64,000 bases of DNA from Cohnella mopanensis (GCF_022352055.1 NZ_JAKRWM010000028.1:1-64000), one strand, 5' to 3'; counted from the stretch's first letter, positions 1 to 7,959 are shown. Translations and numbers: made by a program. Notes: generated by a model from the sequence alone, not told the origin.

Positions 1-42
1 CAGACCGCAGACCGCAGACCGCAGACCACAGACCGCAGACCG
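1..42. repeat. 7-bp satellite (CAGACCG)n
   Basis: Six consecutive copies of the heptamer CAGACCG, one with a G-to-A change, run from the window edge. The array probably continues to the left of the window. No coding role is visible. Confidence 0.85.
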
Positions 43-75
43 CTCTTAAATTCGAGTACATCGAAGAGTTGTTCA

Positions 76-395
76 GACCAAGGCACTTTTTTGGCCTTCG
101 TTCCCCAAGCGCGGAGAGTATGTCTCAACCAAGGCACTTTTTTTAGCCTTCGTTCCCCAAGCGCGGTGGTAATGTCTCAACCAAGGCACTTTTTTGGCCT
201 TCGTACCCCGAGCGCGGAGATTGTGTCTCAACCAAGGCACTTTTTTGGCCTTCGTGCCCCGAGCGCGGAGAGTATGTCTCAACCAAGGCACTTTTTTGGC
301 CTTCGTGCCCCAAGCGCGGAGATTGTATCTCAACCAAGGCACTTTTTTGGCCTTCGTACCCTGAGTGTGGCGGTTATGTTTCAACGAAGGCTTTT
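76..395. repeat. 51-bp tandem repeat array with a hairpin core
   Basis: About six copies of a 51-bp unit plus a degenerate last copy. Each unit holds AAGGC, a T-rich loop of about 9 nt and GCCTT, so it can form a small hairpin, followed by a CCCnnGCGCGG stretch. The second unit has extra T residues in the loop, making it longer by one base or so. Because 51 is a multiple of three, the array is open in several frames on both strands. That is a by-product of the period and not evidence for a protein. No ribosome binding site or conserved start was seen. Confidence 0.8.
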
Positions 396-625
396 TACAA
401 GATGTTGTTTGTATAGGGTAGGGTTCTCAGTAGTAACGATACGAAGGTATTATTTGATAAGTACAAGCGAGCAGGGGGAGAATAAGGTGAAGATGTAATG
501 TTGTTATTCAAGCTCAGCAGCACAGCGCATTAACATTTGGCATCGTTTGATACCTAATGAAGTAGTCTACAAACAGGCTCAATAACTGGAACGATTTACC
601 TCGCAAAACTTGTTCAAAAAAATGC
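396..625. other. intergenic, nothing recognised
   Basis: Stretch between the repeat array and the tRNA promoter. No open frame with a convincing ribosome binding site or family resemblance was found on either strand. Confidence 0.5.
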
Positions 626-654
626 TTGCACTCGTCGTTTGATTCGGATATAAT
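626..654 (+). promoter_or_regulatory. SigA-type promoter of the tRNA operon
   Basis: TTGCAC (626-631), a 17-bp spacer and a perfect TATAAT (649-654), placed 56 bp before the first tRNA. This is a near-consensus vegetative promoter, as expected for stable RNA genes. Confidence 0.8.
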
Positions 655-710
655 CATATTTGTCGTCTGAAGCGGGTAACGCGAAATTACGGAAATCGCA
701 GACCGGTAAT

Positions 711-785
711 GGCCCCTTGGTCAAGCGGTTAAGACACCTCCCTTTCACGGAGGTAACAGGGGTTCGAATCCCCTAGGGGTCACCA
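711..785 (+). tRNA. tRNA-Glu (anticodon TTC)
   Basis: Complete cloverleaf with encoded CCA. The acceptor arm GGCCCCT pairs with AGGGGTC (one G-T pair), the anticodon stem CCTCC/GGAGG frames the loop CTTTCAC, and the T arm contains GGTTCGAATCC. First gene of a three-tRNA operon. Confidence 0.97.
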
Positions 786-788
786 TGC

Positions 789-864
789 GAGCCATTAGCT
801 CAGTTGGTAGAGCACCTGACTTTTAATCAGGGTGTCGAAGGTTCGAGTCCTTCATGGCTCACCA
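789..864 (+). tRNA. tRNA-Lys (anticodon TTT)
   Basis: Complete cloverleaf with encoded CCA. The acceptor arm GAGCCAT pairs with ATGGCTC, the anticodon stem CCTGA/TCAGG frames the loop CTTTTAA, and the T loop is GTTCGAGTC. It begins three bases after the preceding tRNA-Glu, so the two are co-transcribed. Confidence 0.97.
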
Positions 865-914
865 TTTATTTGCTCCGTAAGGCGTAAGCCGAATCGGGCG
901 ACATTATATAGTAT

Positions 915-1000
915 GCGGTCGTGGCGGAATGGCAGACGCACCAGCTTGAGGGGCTGGCGGGAGCAATCTCGTGGAGGTTCGAGTCCTCTCGACCGCACCA
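915..1000 (+). tRNA. tRNA-Leu (anticodon GAG)
   Basis: Complete class II tRNA of 86 nt with a long variable arm and encoded CCA. The acceptor arm GCGGTCG pairs with CGACCGC, and the anticodon stem CCAGC/GCTGG frames the loop TTGAGGG. Bases from 946 to 1006 (anticodon loop through six bases past the CCA end) recur at 4231-4291 with one mismatch, so this gene is a likely integration target. Confidence 0.97.
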
Positions 1001-1006
1001 TACTTA
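946..1006 (+). repeat. candidate attachment site: tRNA-Leu 3' end, left copy
   Basis: This is the functional copy of a 61-bp direct repeat whose partner lies at 4231-4291. Sixty of 61 bases agree; the difference is G at 977 against A at 4262. Integrating elements that use tRNA 3' ends normally leave this arrangement: an intact gene on one side and a 3' fragment on the other. Confidence 0.65.
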
Positions 1007-1012
1007 ATAAGC

Positions 1013-1045
1013 TGAAATCCCTTGATACGTAAGGGGTTTTTTTTA
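1013..1045 (+). terminator. intrinsic terminator of the tRNA operon
   Basis: AAATCCCTT, a short loop and AAGGGGTTT run into a long T tract starting 13 bases after tRNA-Leu. Confidence 0.85.
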
Positions 1046-1207
1046 TTTGTATTTTATGGAGTCAAGAGAACAGAGCAAGCGAGAATAGGTAAAATTGTCT
1101 CCGTGTTAGCACCGTGATAGCAAGTAGAAAAGGGCATCTCCAGCGGCGAGATCATCGCTTCTAGAAGCGCCCTTGGTTCACAAGGCTTGCTCAATGCCAT
1201 CGTATCA

Positions 1208-1500
1208 TTAATGCATCTGGTTCAATTTTTCTAACTCCTGGACAGAGAATCCTGTTGCTTGAGCTACTTTTGTAATATCCATGCTATTTGAATCAAATTC
1301 CGGGCGATTCTAATTTTCCTTTAGTCTCGCCCTCTGTACGCGCACCTTAGAGCATTGAAGCTTCATCATGAAGTGCCTTTTGTCTCATTTCGTACGGCCA
1401 GCGTGCTTTGGCATCTTGACTTAAAAATTCAAGCGCGGACATCGCCTTGCCCAATGTGGGTTCGTTCACCTTCAACACCTACCGACTAAACACGAACTCA
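1208..1500 (-). pseudogene. decayed C-terminal part of an Rpn-family nuclease/transposase-like protein
   Basis: On the minus strand a degraded frame reads ALEFLSQDAKARWPYEMRQ, then KALHDEASML before a stop. After further stops and a frame change it continues as DITKVAQATGFSVQELEKL before a final stop at 1208. This is the typical C-terminal end of the Rpn (recombination-promoting nuclease, PD-(D/E)XK) family: a charged HDEASxL helix region and a final helix of the form D-I-x-x-V-A-x-A-T-G-x-S-x-x-E-L-x-x-L. The catalytic N-terminal part is missing, and at least two in-frame stops and one frameshift remain. It lies inside the segment bracketed by the tRNA-Leu duplication. Identification is from family memory; the decay is directly visible. 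Confidence 0.6.
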
Positions 1501-1571
1501 TTTCAACTGAAGCAACTATGTTGTCTAAGGGTCACGTCAAGTAGATTATCGCTGCTTCCTTCTGGAAGATG

Positions 1572-1604
1572 AAAAAAAGGTTTCAGCACATGCGTCTGGA
1601 ACCT
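1572..1604 (-). terminator. intrinsic terminator after marR
   Basis: Read on the minus strand: AGGTT-CAG, loop, CTG-AACCT, then a run of T. It starts 27 bases past the marR stop codon. Confidence 0.75.
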
Positions 1605-1630
1605 TTGTTCGTTCAAAGGGGCAGTTAAGA

Positions 1631-2080
1631 TTATTTGATAGAATCCGACAGCTTGTTCAGCACTTTCATGCCCATAATAATCAATTCACGTTCGATATCC
1701 GACAATTGGGATAGGTGTTCCATGAGCGGAGACGATACGAAATCATGAATGCCATCGTCCACGAACGATTTGACCGCGTCGGTTACATAAATGCGAATAT
1801 AGCGTTTATCCTGCTCATCTTTGCGGCGTACGACCAATTGGTTCTTTTCCAGCCGGTCCGCAATGCCCGATACGGTGCTATGCGTCATATGCAGGCGGGA
1901 ACAAAGATCCTTCGTGGAAAGGCCGGGATGCTCTACAAGCTCCTTAAGGATACGAACCTGCGGACCGGTCAGGCCGTAGGGATCCACTTGATCACGCAGC
2001 ATTTTGTCAAACTTGCGATTGGCTTTTCTCACAACCGTGCGAATATAGTTCGCTTGCACCATGAGTTCTTTGTCGTCCAT
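1631..2080 (-). CDS. MarR-family transcriptional regulator
   Basis: A 149-residue protein of the usual MarR length. It has an N-terminal dimerisation helix, a winged helix-turn-helix at about residues 40-105 (PQVRILKELVEHPGLSTKDL, then the recognition helix HMTHSTVSGIADRLEK and the RRKDEQDKRYIRIYVT wing), and a C-terminal helix for dimerisation. Proteins of this family bind short palindromes and release on binding small phenolics or drugs. It is the second gene of a minus-strand unit, 77 bp after the efflux pump gene, which suggests that it represses its own operon. An imperfect palindrome upstream of the pump gene (3714-3734) is a candidate operator. Family assignment is firm; the ligand is unknown. 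Confidence 0.9.
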   Translation of the reverse strand: MDDKELMVQANYIRTVVRKANRKFDKMLRDQVDPYGLTGPQVRILKELVEHPGLSTKDLCSRLHMTHSTVSGIADRLEKNQLVVRRKDEQDKRYIRIYVTDAVKSFVDDGIHDFVSSPLMEHLSQLSDIERELIIMGMKVLNKLSDSIK

Positions 2081-2157
2081 AAATGCCTCCGGCTCTGAGT
2101 GTTGGGATAGCTTGATTGTAGCACCGATCGAAGCCGGCGATCAATTCGAAGGATCGC

Positions 2158-3681
2158 TCATCCCTGTATCATCCTTGAATTCTGCTTATCGATCGCTCTT
2201 GCGTTGCCTGCCATAAAGGATAATAGCAAGCTCAGCGCACAGATCCCCAAACAGATGGCAAAGACGCAGGCGATGCCGGAACTGAGGGATTGCTGCAGCC
2301 GGGCATAGAGATCCGCGGGAATCGCCGTCCTTAACTCGGGAGAAAACAACGCGTACGAATCGCGGAGCGAATTGGCCGAAGATGGGCTTATTGTCCGTCC
2401 GGTGGTCAACTGGAGGATGGAAACGCGCAATCGGCTGTTGACGATAATTCCGAAAATGCTGACGCCGATCGCCATGCCGATCGTTCTCAGAAAGGTGATC
2501 AAGGAGGAGGCGGTCGCCAAGTGCTCCTTGCCGATCGAATTTTGCGCCAAGAGGAGGGTGACCGCCATCAAAGGCCCGATCCCTGCGCCAAGCAAAATCA
2601 TGGCTACATGCAAATAGAAATAGGTTGTATGCACGTTGAGCATGGCTAGCATGGAGCACGCGATTCCCATCAATACCGCGCTGAAGAGCATCGTGGTGCG
2701 GAAAGGAACGTTTCTCAGAAATATGCCGCTGATCGAAGCCGAAACGATCAGGCTGACCATCAGAGGCGTCAAAACTTGCCCGGAATTCGAAGCGCTGCCG
2801 GCGATTACCCCTTGGATGAACAAAGGGATGTAGCCGCTCGCACCGATCAAGATCACGCCTTGTAAAAATGCCGTCACGGATGCGGACGTCAGTTTCGAGC
2901 CGAACAGCCGAACCGGAATGATCGGTTCGGGAGAGCGCCATTCCACCAGCAAGAAAGCGAATGAGCCGATCACGGACAGAGCCAATAGGCCGATGACCCA
3001 CGGATTGCCCCACGAATGGCGGTTTTGTCCCAGATCGAGCCCGATGAGAAGGCAGACGATCGAACCGGTAAGCAGAAAGGCCCCGGCATAATCGATGATC
3101 GGCTTTTCGCTGCGCCTTCTGTTATCCTCGTAGAAAAGAAACAGCAATACGACGGCGACCATGCCGAACGGAACGTTGATAATAAATATCCAATGCCAGG
3201 ACAGGTGGGTGTTAATAAACGCGCCCATGCCAGGTCCCGCCACGGCCGCCAGTCCGAATACGGACGAGAACAGGGCGGTCATCTTGCCGCGCTGTTTCAT
3301 CGAGAATACATCGGCGATCATGGCGAACGTAATGGGGACGAGGGCAGCGGCCCCAATGCCTTGCACGGCTCGGAACAGGATCAGCTGCATCATCGTTTCC
3401 GAGCATGCGGACATCAAGGAGCCCGCCATAAACAAGCTCAACCCGAACAAATACATTTTCTTTTTTCCATATAGGTCCGCCAATTTCCCGAAGATCGGGA
3501 TCAGCGTCGTGGAAGTCAACAGGTAGGAGGAAAACACCCACGGGAAAATATCCAAGCCTCCGATTTGCGAAACGATGGTTGGTATGTTGGTAGATACAAT
3601 GGTATCGTCCAAAGCCGACATCAGCATCCCCAGCAGAAGTCCGATCATCAGAAGCAAAAGTCGAACGTTCTGTTTCTCCAG
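2158..3681 (-). CDS. DHA2-family (EmrB/QacA-type) multidrug MFS exporter
   Basis: About 507 residues with 14 predicted membrane helices, the DHA2 size. Visible motifs are the D-D-T-I-V-S/T segment in helix 1 (ALDDTIVSTNIPTI), motif A (GKLADLYGKKKMYLFG) and motif C (GLAAVAGPGMGAFI), which mark proton-driven drug exporters. The longest open frame starts at 3774, but its first 31 residues look untranslated. A strong GAGGAGGAG sequence sits 8 bases before a CTG codon at 3681 that would begin the protein as (M)EKQNVRLLLL, and no ATG, GTG or TTG lies nearby in frame. The CTG start is therefore an inference. The gene is followed by marR on the same strand, a common self-regulated drug-efflux pairing. 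Confidence 0.85.
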   Translation of the reverse strand: MEKQNVRLLLLMIGLLLGMLMSALDDTIVSTNIPTIVSQIGGLDIFPWVFSSYLLTSTTLIPIFGKLADLYGKKKMYLFGLSLFMAGSLMSACSETMMQLILFRAVQGIGAAALVPITFAMIADVFSMKQRGKMTALFSSVFGLAAVAGPGMGAFINTHLSWHWIFIINVPFGMVAVVLLFLFYEDNRRRSEKPIIDYAGAFLLTGSIVCLLIGLDLGQNRHSWGNPWVIGLLALSVIGSFAFLLVEWRSPEPIIPVRLFGSKLTSASVTAFLQGVILIGASGYIPLFIQGVIAGSASNSGQVLTPLMVSLIVSASISGIFLRNVPFRTTMLFSAVLMGIACSMLAMLNVHTTYFYLHVAMILLGAGIGPLMAVTLLLAQNSIGKEHLATASSLITFLRTIGMAIGVSIFGIIVNSRLRVSILQLTTGRTISPSSANSLRDSYALFSPELRTAIPADLYARLQQSLSSGIACVFAICLGICALSLLLSFMAGNARAIDKQNSRMIQG

Positions 3682-3713
3682 ATGAAACTCCTCCTCGTGT
3701 ATATGAGTCGCGT

Positions 3714-3734
3714 GCGACGTATCATATACGACGC
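3714..3734. promoter_or_regulatory. candidate MarR operator
   Basis: Imperfect inverted repeat GCGACGTAT-CAT-ATACGACGC (9-bp arms, one mismatch) 33 bp before the proposed start of the efflux gene. A TTTACA sequence and a TATGAT-like sequence on the minus strand lie around it, so binding would block the promoter. The link to the MarR protein is inferred from position only. Confidence 0.45.
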
Positions 3735-3774
3735 ATAATACACCTATGTAAACGGTTTGTATATAGGAAATCAT

Positions 3775-3941
3775 TCGAATTTACTAATTAATTCAGAGGC
3801 CATCTGTCCAATTATTGTGTCGTGTTCGACACATGTAGCTATAGCCAAGAAATGGAAGAATGCATATAATGGTTTTGGGCGGAATGTACAATTTAGAGAT
3901 TATGGGGTTTTATATCGTCCATTAGCGGGAGGAGGAAAGTC
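3775..3941. other. intergenic, no gene recognised
   Basis: An open frame crosses this stretch but has no ribosome binding site and no family resemblance. The sequence leads into the fragment junctions at 3942-4291. Confidence 0.4.
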
Positions 3942-4010
3942 ATGGAAGAATGGCATCATTATTGTCTAATAGTTCGATATCCGGAAGTCGACGCAATGGG
4001 TATCGTCTAC
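3942..4010 (+). pseudogene. 5' fragment of a YbgC-type acyl-CoA thioesterase gene
   Basis: A GGGAGGAGGAAAG ribosome binding site precedes ATG at 3942, which opens MEEWHHYCLIVRYPEVDAMG followed by IVY. This matches the start of hot-dog-fold 4-hydroxybenzoyl-CoA/YbgC thioesterases, with the R-Y-x-E-x-D-x-M-G-x-V-(Y/H) motif carrying the catalytic Asp. After the Tyr the family pattern (H/G-N-Y) stops. The DNA continues as a fragment of a different gene and reaches a stop about 16 codons on. Only about 23 codons of the thioesterase remain. Confidence 0.6.
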
Positions 4011-4072
4011 CAAGGAACTTGCCGAAATTTTAACCGCCGCGATCGGTCCCTCTAGAGCCGCCGAGCAGCTGT
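4011..4072 (+). pseudogene. 62-bp internal fragment of a YesM-type sensor kinase gene
   Basis: These 62 bases match 37146-37207 read on the minus strand, inside the sensor kinase gene at 35674-37560, at 57 of 62 positions. The matching stretch encodes KELAEILTAAIGPSRAAEQL in the intact kinase. It is fused directly to the thioesterase fragment on its left and is not translated in the kinase frame from any start. It probably derives from another paralogous kinase gene. Confidence 0.7.
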
Positions 4073-4230
4073 GTGTTGACTGGTTAATTATTCGTGGTAG
4101 CACGGTGGTAGCAAACTCCAAATAACAGCCGAAAATGGCGGTATACAGCAGGAAAGGTCGAATGCCCAGAAGCCATAATGCGGTAGACTTCCGAGCATTC
4201 GCGGATATATCAGGAGAGTGTGTCCCGACA

Positions 4231-4291
4231 TTGAGGGGCTGGCGGGAGCAATCTCGTGGAGATTCGAGTCCTCTCGACCGCACCATACTTA
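4231..4291 (+). repeat. candidate attachment site: tRNA-Leu 3' fragment, right copy
   Basis: Contains the anticodon loop, variable arm, T arm and acceptor 3' strand of tRNA-Leu(GAG) with CCA and six further bases, but no 5' half, so it cannot be a functional tRNA. It differs from 946-1006 only at position 4262. It is followed by its own terminator, as an original tRNA tail would be. Confidence 0.75.
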
Positions 4292-4300
4292 TCAATGACA

Positions 4301-4331
4301 AATCCTTGTGATCTATCGCAAGGATTTTTTT
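4301..4331 (+). terminator. intrinsic terminator after the tRNA-Leu fragment
   Basis: AATCCTTG, a 10-nt loop, CAAGGATT and a T tract. Confidence 0.8.
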
Positions 4332-4506
4332 GATTTTCAATTTCCAAATAGCGTTCATTCAATTAATCGCGCGAATCACTCAATGCTAATGATAAGACGA
4401 AACCCAATGTGGAAAAATACGTAATCCTAATATTAAAGAAAAGTTAGTTACATATGAGTTGTAAGTATCTTACTGATTTTGTAAAAATCGAGGGGGCAAG
4501 TGTTTT

Positions 4507-6195
4507 ATGAGAATTACTATAGGCAAGAAAATGATTAGTGCTTTTTTAAGTATTGCGGTTCTTTTTGGAGTCGTAAGCGGTCTATCATTATTTTATTTAA
4601 AGAAAATTGACGATTCCTATTCGGATTTAATTAATAGGCGAGTACAGATCTTATCTAATACAAAGGATATGAGGGCTAGCACGCTGCAGCAGATGAGCAG
4701 CTTGCGAGACTTTCTTTTGAGCCAAAACAAAGACGGTTTGGATAGGATTGACGAATCGAATAAGCAATTGTCGAATTTGATAAGCGTTACTTTAAAGTTG
4801 GTACATCGTGATGCGGACATTAACCAATTACAAAACCTGAATGAACTAGGCCTACAATTCAAGAAGGGCGCAGACCAGGTCATTTCATTAGAGGGAAAGA
4901 ACAATGAAGAGGCAACAAAATTGGCAGCAAGCGATGTCATTCCGCTCGGACGTCAAATGGAGAAATTGGCGAATGAGATTGCCGATGGCCAGCAAAAGCT
5001 AGTTGATGAAGGTGGCAAAGAGAATTCGTTGATGGTTGATTCCATCCGAACGACGGTTATGATCCTAAGTATAATCCTATTCCTAACCGCTCTTGCGATA
5101 GGTTACATCATTTCCAGATTGATCTCCAAACCGATCGTTCATATCGCGAACGCAGCAAAACGAATTGCTTCAGGTGATCTAACGTCAGAGAAAATGAACG
5201 TAAAAAGTCGGGATGAACTCGGCGAAATGGCGGAATCTTTTAACCGAATGTCCCAAAACCTTCGCGATTTAATCTTGCAAGTAGGAATGAGCGCAAAAAA
5301 TGTTGCCATATCCTCAGAGGAGTTAACGGCGAGCGCCGAACAGACCAACCTTGCTACGCTACAAATCTCATCTACCATTCAGGAAGTTGCTTCCGGAGCG
5401 GATAATCAAGTTAAAAGCGTGAACGAAAGCGTGCAGGCCGTTAACGAGATGTCGGAAGGAGCGCAACAAATTGCTATCAATGCTCAAAGCGTCTCATCTT
5501 CTGCATCCGAGGCGGCTGACAACTCGTTAGAAGGAAATCAAGCCATTGAACAGGTAGTTAATCAGATGAACTTTATTCATCAAACCATTGAAGATTTATC
5601 GGAAGTGATCAACCGATTGGGAGAACGTTCACAGGATATTGGAGAAATCGTTGGATTTATTACGGACATCGCTTCGCAAACGAATCTACTAGCGCTTAAT
5701 GCTTCCATAGAAGCAGCGAGAGCAGGGGAGCAGGGAAGAGGATTCGCGGTAGTGGCAAGCGAAATTCGGAAATTAGCCGAACAGTCGACTCAATCGTCAC
5801 AGCAGATTGCCGAACTAATCGCATCCATACAACAAGAAACAATTGCCGCCGCGCAATCTATGGAAGTCGGAACAAAAGAAGTGAACGAAGGAATTCGCGT
5901 CGTAAGTAGGGCGGGAACTTCATTTGAGCATATTCAACAATCGGTACATAAAGTTGTCACTCAAATTCAAGAGGTGGCAGCGGCTGCTCAAGAAATGTCT
6001 GCTAGTACGGAACAGGTCGGTAGCTCTATGAATTACATTTCCACAATTGTCGAGGAATCGGCAACGGGGATGCAGCAAGTATCTGCTTTTACGGAAGAGC
6101 AGATCGCGTCCGCGGAGGAAGTTTTCTCCTCAGCATCTTCGTTGTCCAAAATGGCTGAACAATTACGAGATCAGATCGGAAAGTTTAAAGTATAA
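4507..6195 (+). CDS. methyl-accepting chemotaxis protein
   Basis: A 562-residue membrane chemoreceptor. Transmembrane helix 1 is at about residues 9-30, followed by a helical four-helix-bundle-like sensor region, transmembrane helix 2 at about 182-204, a HAMP linker at about 205-257 and the cytoplasmic signalling coiled coil to the end. The highly conserved hairpin tip that contacts CheA/CheW is visible as [20 protein letters not shown]. The ATG follows a GAGGGGGC ribosome binding site. The ligand cannot be read from the sequence. The gene stands alone just right of the tRNA-fragment scar, so it may be the original chromosomal neighbour of the integration site. Confidence 0.95.
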   Translation: MRITIGKKMISAFLSIAVLFGVVSGLSLFYLKKIDDSYSDLINRRVQILSNTKDMRASTLQQMSSLRDFLLSQNKDGLDRIDESNKQLSNLISVTLKLVHRDADINQLQNLNELGLQFKKGADQVISLEGKNNEEATKLAASDVIPLGRQMEKLANEIADGQQKLVDEGGKENSLMVDSIRTTVMILSIILFLTALAIGYIISRLISKPIVHIANAAKRIASGDLTSEKMNVKSRDELGEMAESFNRMSQNLRDLILQVGMSAKNVAISSEELTASAEQTNLATLQISSTIQEVASGADNQVKSVNESVQAVNEMSEGAQQIAINAQSVSSSASEAADNSLEGNQAIEQVVNQMNFIHQTIEDLSEVINRLGERSQDIGEIVGFITDIASQTNLLALNASIEAARAGEQGRGFAVVASEIRKLAEQSTQSSQQIAELIASIQQETIAAAQSMEVGTKEVNEGIRVVSRAGTSFEHIQQSVHKVVTQIQEVAAAAQEMSASTEQVGSSMNYISTIVEESATGMQQVSAFTEEQIASAEEVFSSASSLSKMAEQLRDQIGKFKV

Positions 6196-6420
6196 GCTCG
6201 TCCCCCGATGACCAAGAACGAGAGAGAGGGGGCGAAAAACCGAGAATCGTGCGAATAATGTTCCGCTGGGAGATGCAGAAGGCCGTTTTGCCCCCGATTC
6301 AGGCCCGAAAGCGCTTGGGAGACATCCGGAAGGCCTTTCTCCTCGTCCTGCTCCGTGGTATGATGCCAACTATATTTATCAATTATTGCGGTACTGGGTG
6401 AAGGGGATTATCGAAGGGGT

Positions 6421-7800
6421 ATGGAGAAAAAGCGTTCACTGTGGGCACTTTCGTGGCCGGTTATGATCGAGATGTTCCTTCAGTTTGCGATAGGAACGGC
6501 GGATACGTTAATGGTTAGTCGCATTTCCGATGACGCGGTAGCGGTTGTCGGTTTCTCGAATCAGTTTTTCAATGCCGTTCTTATTATGTTTATGCTAGTC
6601 GCCAGCGGCGCGGGTATTCTCATTTCTCAGCGGTTGGGAGCCGGGCTTCGCACGGAAGCCCGCACGATCGGTACGATGGCGATCGTATTGACGGGAGGAC
6701 TCGGAGTCGTCGTCAGCGTGGTGCTCTTGTTCGGTACCGGACAGTTCGCGGCGGCGCTGCAGATGCCGGAGGAAATTCGTCCGTTAGGACATACCTATAT
6801 GTCCATTGTTGGCGGAGGGATGGTGTTCACCGCTTTGAACGCCGCGCTTAGCACTTGCGTGCGGAATACGGGAGATACGCGTTCCCCTATGTATATCGCG
6901 TTCGCGATGAACGTTCTGCACATTACTTTGAATGCGCTTTTCATCTTCGGAGCGCTCGGTTTTCCGAAGTGGGGACTGTTCGGAGTGGCAATATCCACGC
7001 TGTTCGTTCGAGTGCTGGCGGTCATATTGTTGCTTAGGCTATTCCGCCATGCGTTTGAAACACCGATCACATGGCGCGAATTCGGCAAGTTCGATTTTCG
7101 CTTGTTGAAGGATGTGTTCAAGATCGGTTGGCCGATGAGCGTGAACGGGGCTTCTTGGCAGGTGTCGCAGCTTGCGATTACGAGCTTAATTGGCGTTATG
7201 GGAGCTCAGGCGCTGGCGGCAAGAACGTATATGAACACGATGGAATCGTTCGCTTTCACGATCGGATGGTCGCTCGCGATGGCCGTACAGATCCAGATCG
7301 CCCATGAGTACGGTGCCGGACGGTACCGGGAAGCTTATTATAGCTGCTACCGGGTACTCGGAATCGGGATGGCTCTAGTCTTAATGAATACGGGATTGAT
7401 CCTCTTGTTCCGAGAGTCGATTCTTAACTTCTTCACGACGGATCCGTGGATCGTGGATATGGCGGTTACGTTGTTATGGCTTAATTTGTTACTGCAGCCG
7501 GGTAAAATGCTTAACATGGCGCTCGGGCAATCGATTAACGCAATTGGCGACGGCCGATTCAGCATGAAGGTGTCATTGCCGTGCATGTGGATCGTTGCCG
7601 TCGGTCTGACCTACTTGCTCGGTATATCCTTAGAATGGGGATTATACGGTGTCTACGCCGGCATGATTCTGGATGAATACGCGCGCGGGATTTTCATGTG
7701 GTTCCGCTGGCGGCATCATCGGAAGTCGGGGGTATTCGCCTCCGCATTCCGCCAGCCGCTTGATCGTCCGCTCGTAACCGGGAGTGGTATCTCGTCGTAG
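6421..7800 (+). CDS. MATE-family efflux transporter
   Basis: 459 residues with about 12 hydrophobic helices in two related halves, the normal MATE size. The N-terminal pattern SLWALSWPVMIEMFLQFAIG, followed by TADTLMVSRISDDAVAVVGF, and the mid-protein GWPMSVNGASWQVSQLA are typical of NorM/DinF-type Na+ or H+ coupled exporters of cationic compounds. The ATG at 6421 lies a few bases after a GAAGGGG sequence, slightly close, but the first helix begins where the family expects it. It appears to be a single-gene unit with its own terminator. The substrate is unknown. Confidence 0.92.
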   Translation: MEKKRSLWALSWPVMIEMFLQFAIGTADTLMVSRISDDAVAVVGFSNQFFNAVLIMFMLVASGAGILISQRLGAGLRTEARTIGTMAIVLTGGLGVVVSVVLLFGTGQFAAALQMPEEIRPLGHTYMSIVGGGMVFTALNAALSTCVRNTGDTRSPMYIAFAMNVLHITLNALFIFGALGFPKWGLFGVAISTLFVRVLAVILLLRLFRHAFETPITWREFGKFDFRLLKDVFKIGWPMSVNGASWQVSQLAITSLIGVMGAQALAARTYMNTMESFAFTIGWSLAMAVQIQIAHEYGAGRYREAYYSCYRVLGIGMALVLMNTGLILLFRESILNFFTTDPWIVDMAVTLLWLNLLLQPGKMLNMALGQSINAIGDGRFSMKVSLPCMWIVAVGLTYLLGISLEWGLYGVYAGMILDEYARGIFMWFRWRHHRKSGVFASAFRQPLDRPLVTGSGISS

Positions 7801-7824
7801 TCGTAATGGAATATTGTTCAAAGA

Positions 7825-7854
7825 AAATCCCTTGTTGACCGAGGGTTTTTTTTA
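7825..7854 (+). terminator. intrinsic terminator after the MATE gene
   Basis: ATCCCT, loop, AGGGTT followed by eight T residues. Confidence 0.8.
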
Positions 7855-7867
7855 TTGCCTCCTTTTG

Positions 7868-7897
7868 TTGACAATGATAATCATTATCAATTAATAT
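7868..7897 (+). promoter_or_regulatory. SigA promoter overlapped by a Fur box (flavodoxin)
   Basis: TTGACA (7868-7873), an 18-bp spacer and TAATAT (7892-7897). The spacer contains TGATAAT-C-ATTATCA (7875-7889), an exact copy of the 7-1-7 Fur box known from Bacillus. Iron-loaded Fur would block this promoter, so the downstream flavodoxin should be made when iron is scarce. Confidence 0.85.
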
Positions 7898-7959
7898 AAA
7901 GCCGAAGATAGGTAACGGATATCCGGTATTTCGGTGAACCGATGGAAAGGGGAAGTTGA

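Noticed and set aside
76-395. CRISPR array.
   Set aside because: Units are tandem without unique spacers, the repeated part is the entire 51-bp unit, and no cas gene is near. The same holds for 33601-34851.
3747-3760. cre site upstream of the DHA2 exporter (TGTAAACGGTTTGT).
   Set aside because: The last two positions do not match and the sequence overlaps a probable -35 box; an efflux pump is not an expected CcpA target.
3757-3969. 70-codon open frame before the thioesterase fragment.
   Set aside because: No binding site at its start, composition unlike neighbouring genes, and its end overlaps the start of the better-supported fragment at 3942.
4231-4285. A second functional tRNA-Leu.
   Set aside because: Only the 3' half is present; there is no 5' acceptor strand, D arm or 5' anticodon-stem strand.
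6163-6369. Small minus-strand open frame after the chemoreceptor gene.
   Set aside because: It overlaps the end of the chemoreceptor, lacks a binding site and shows no family resemblance.
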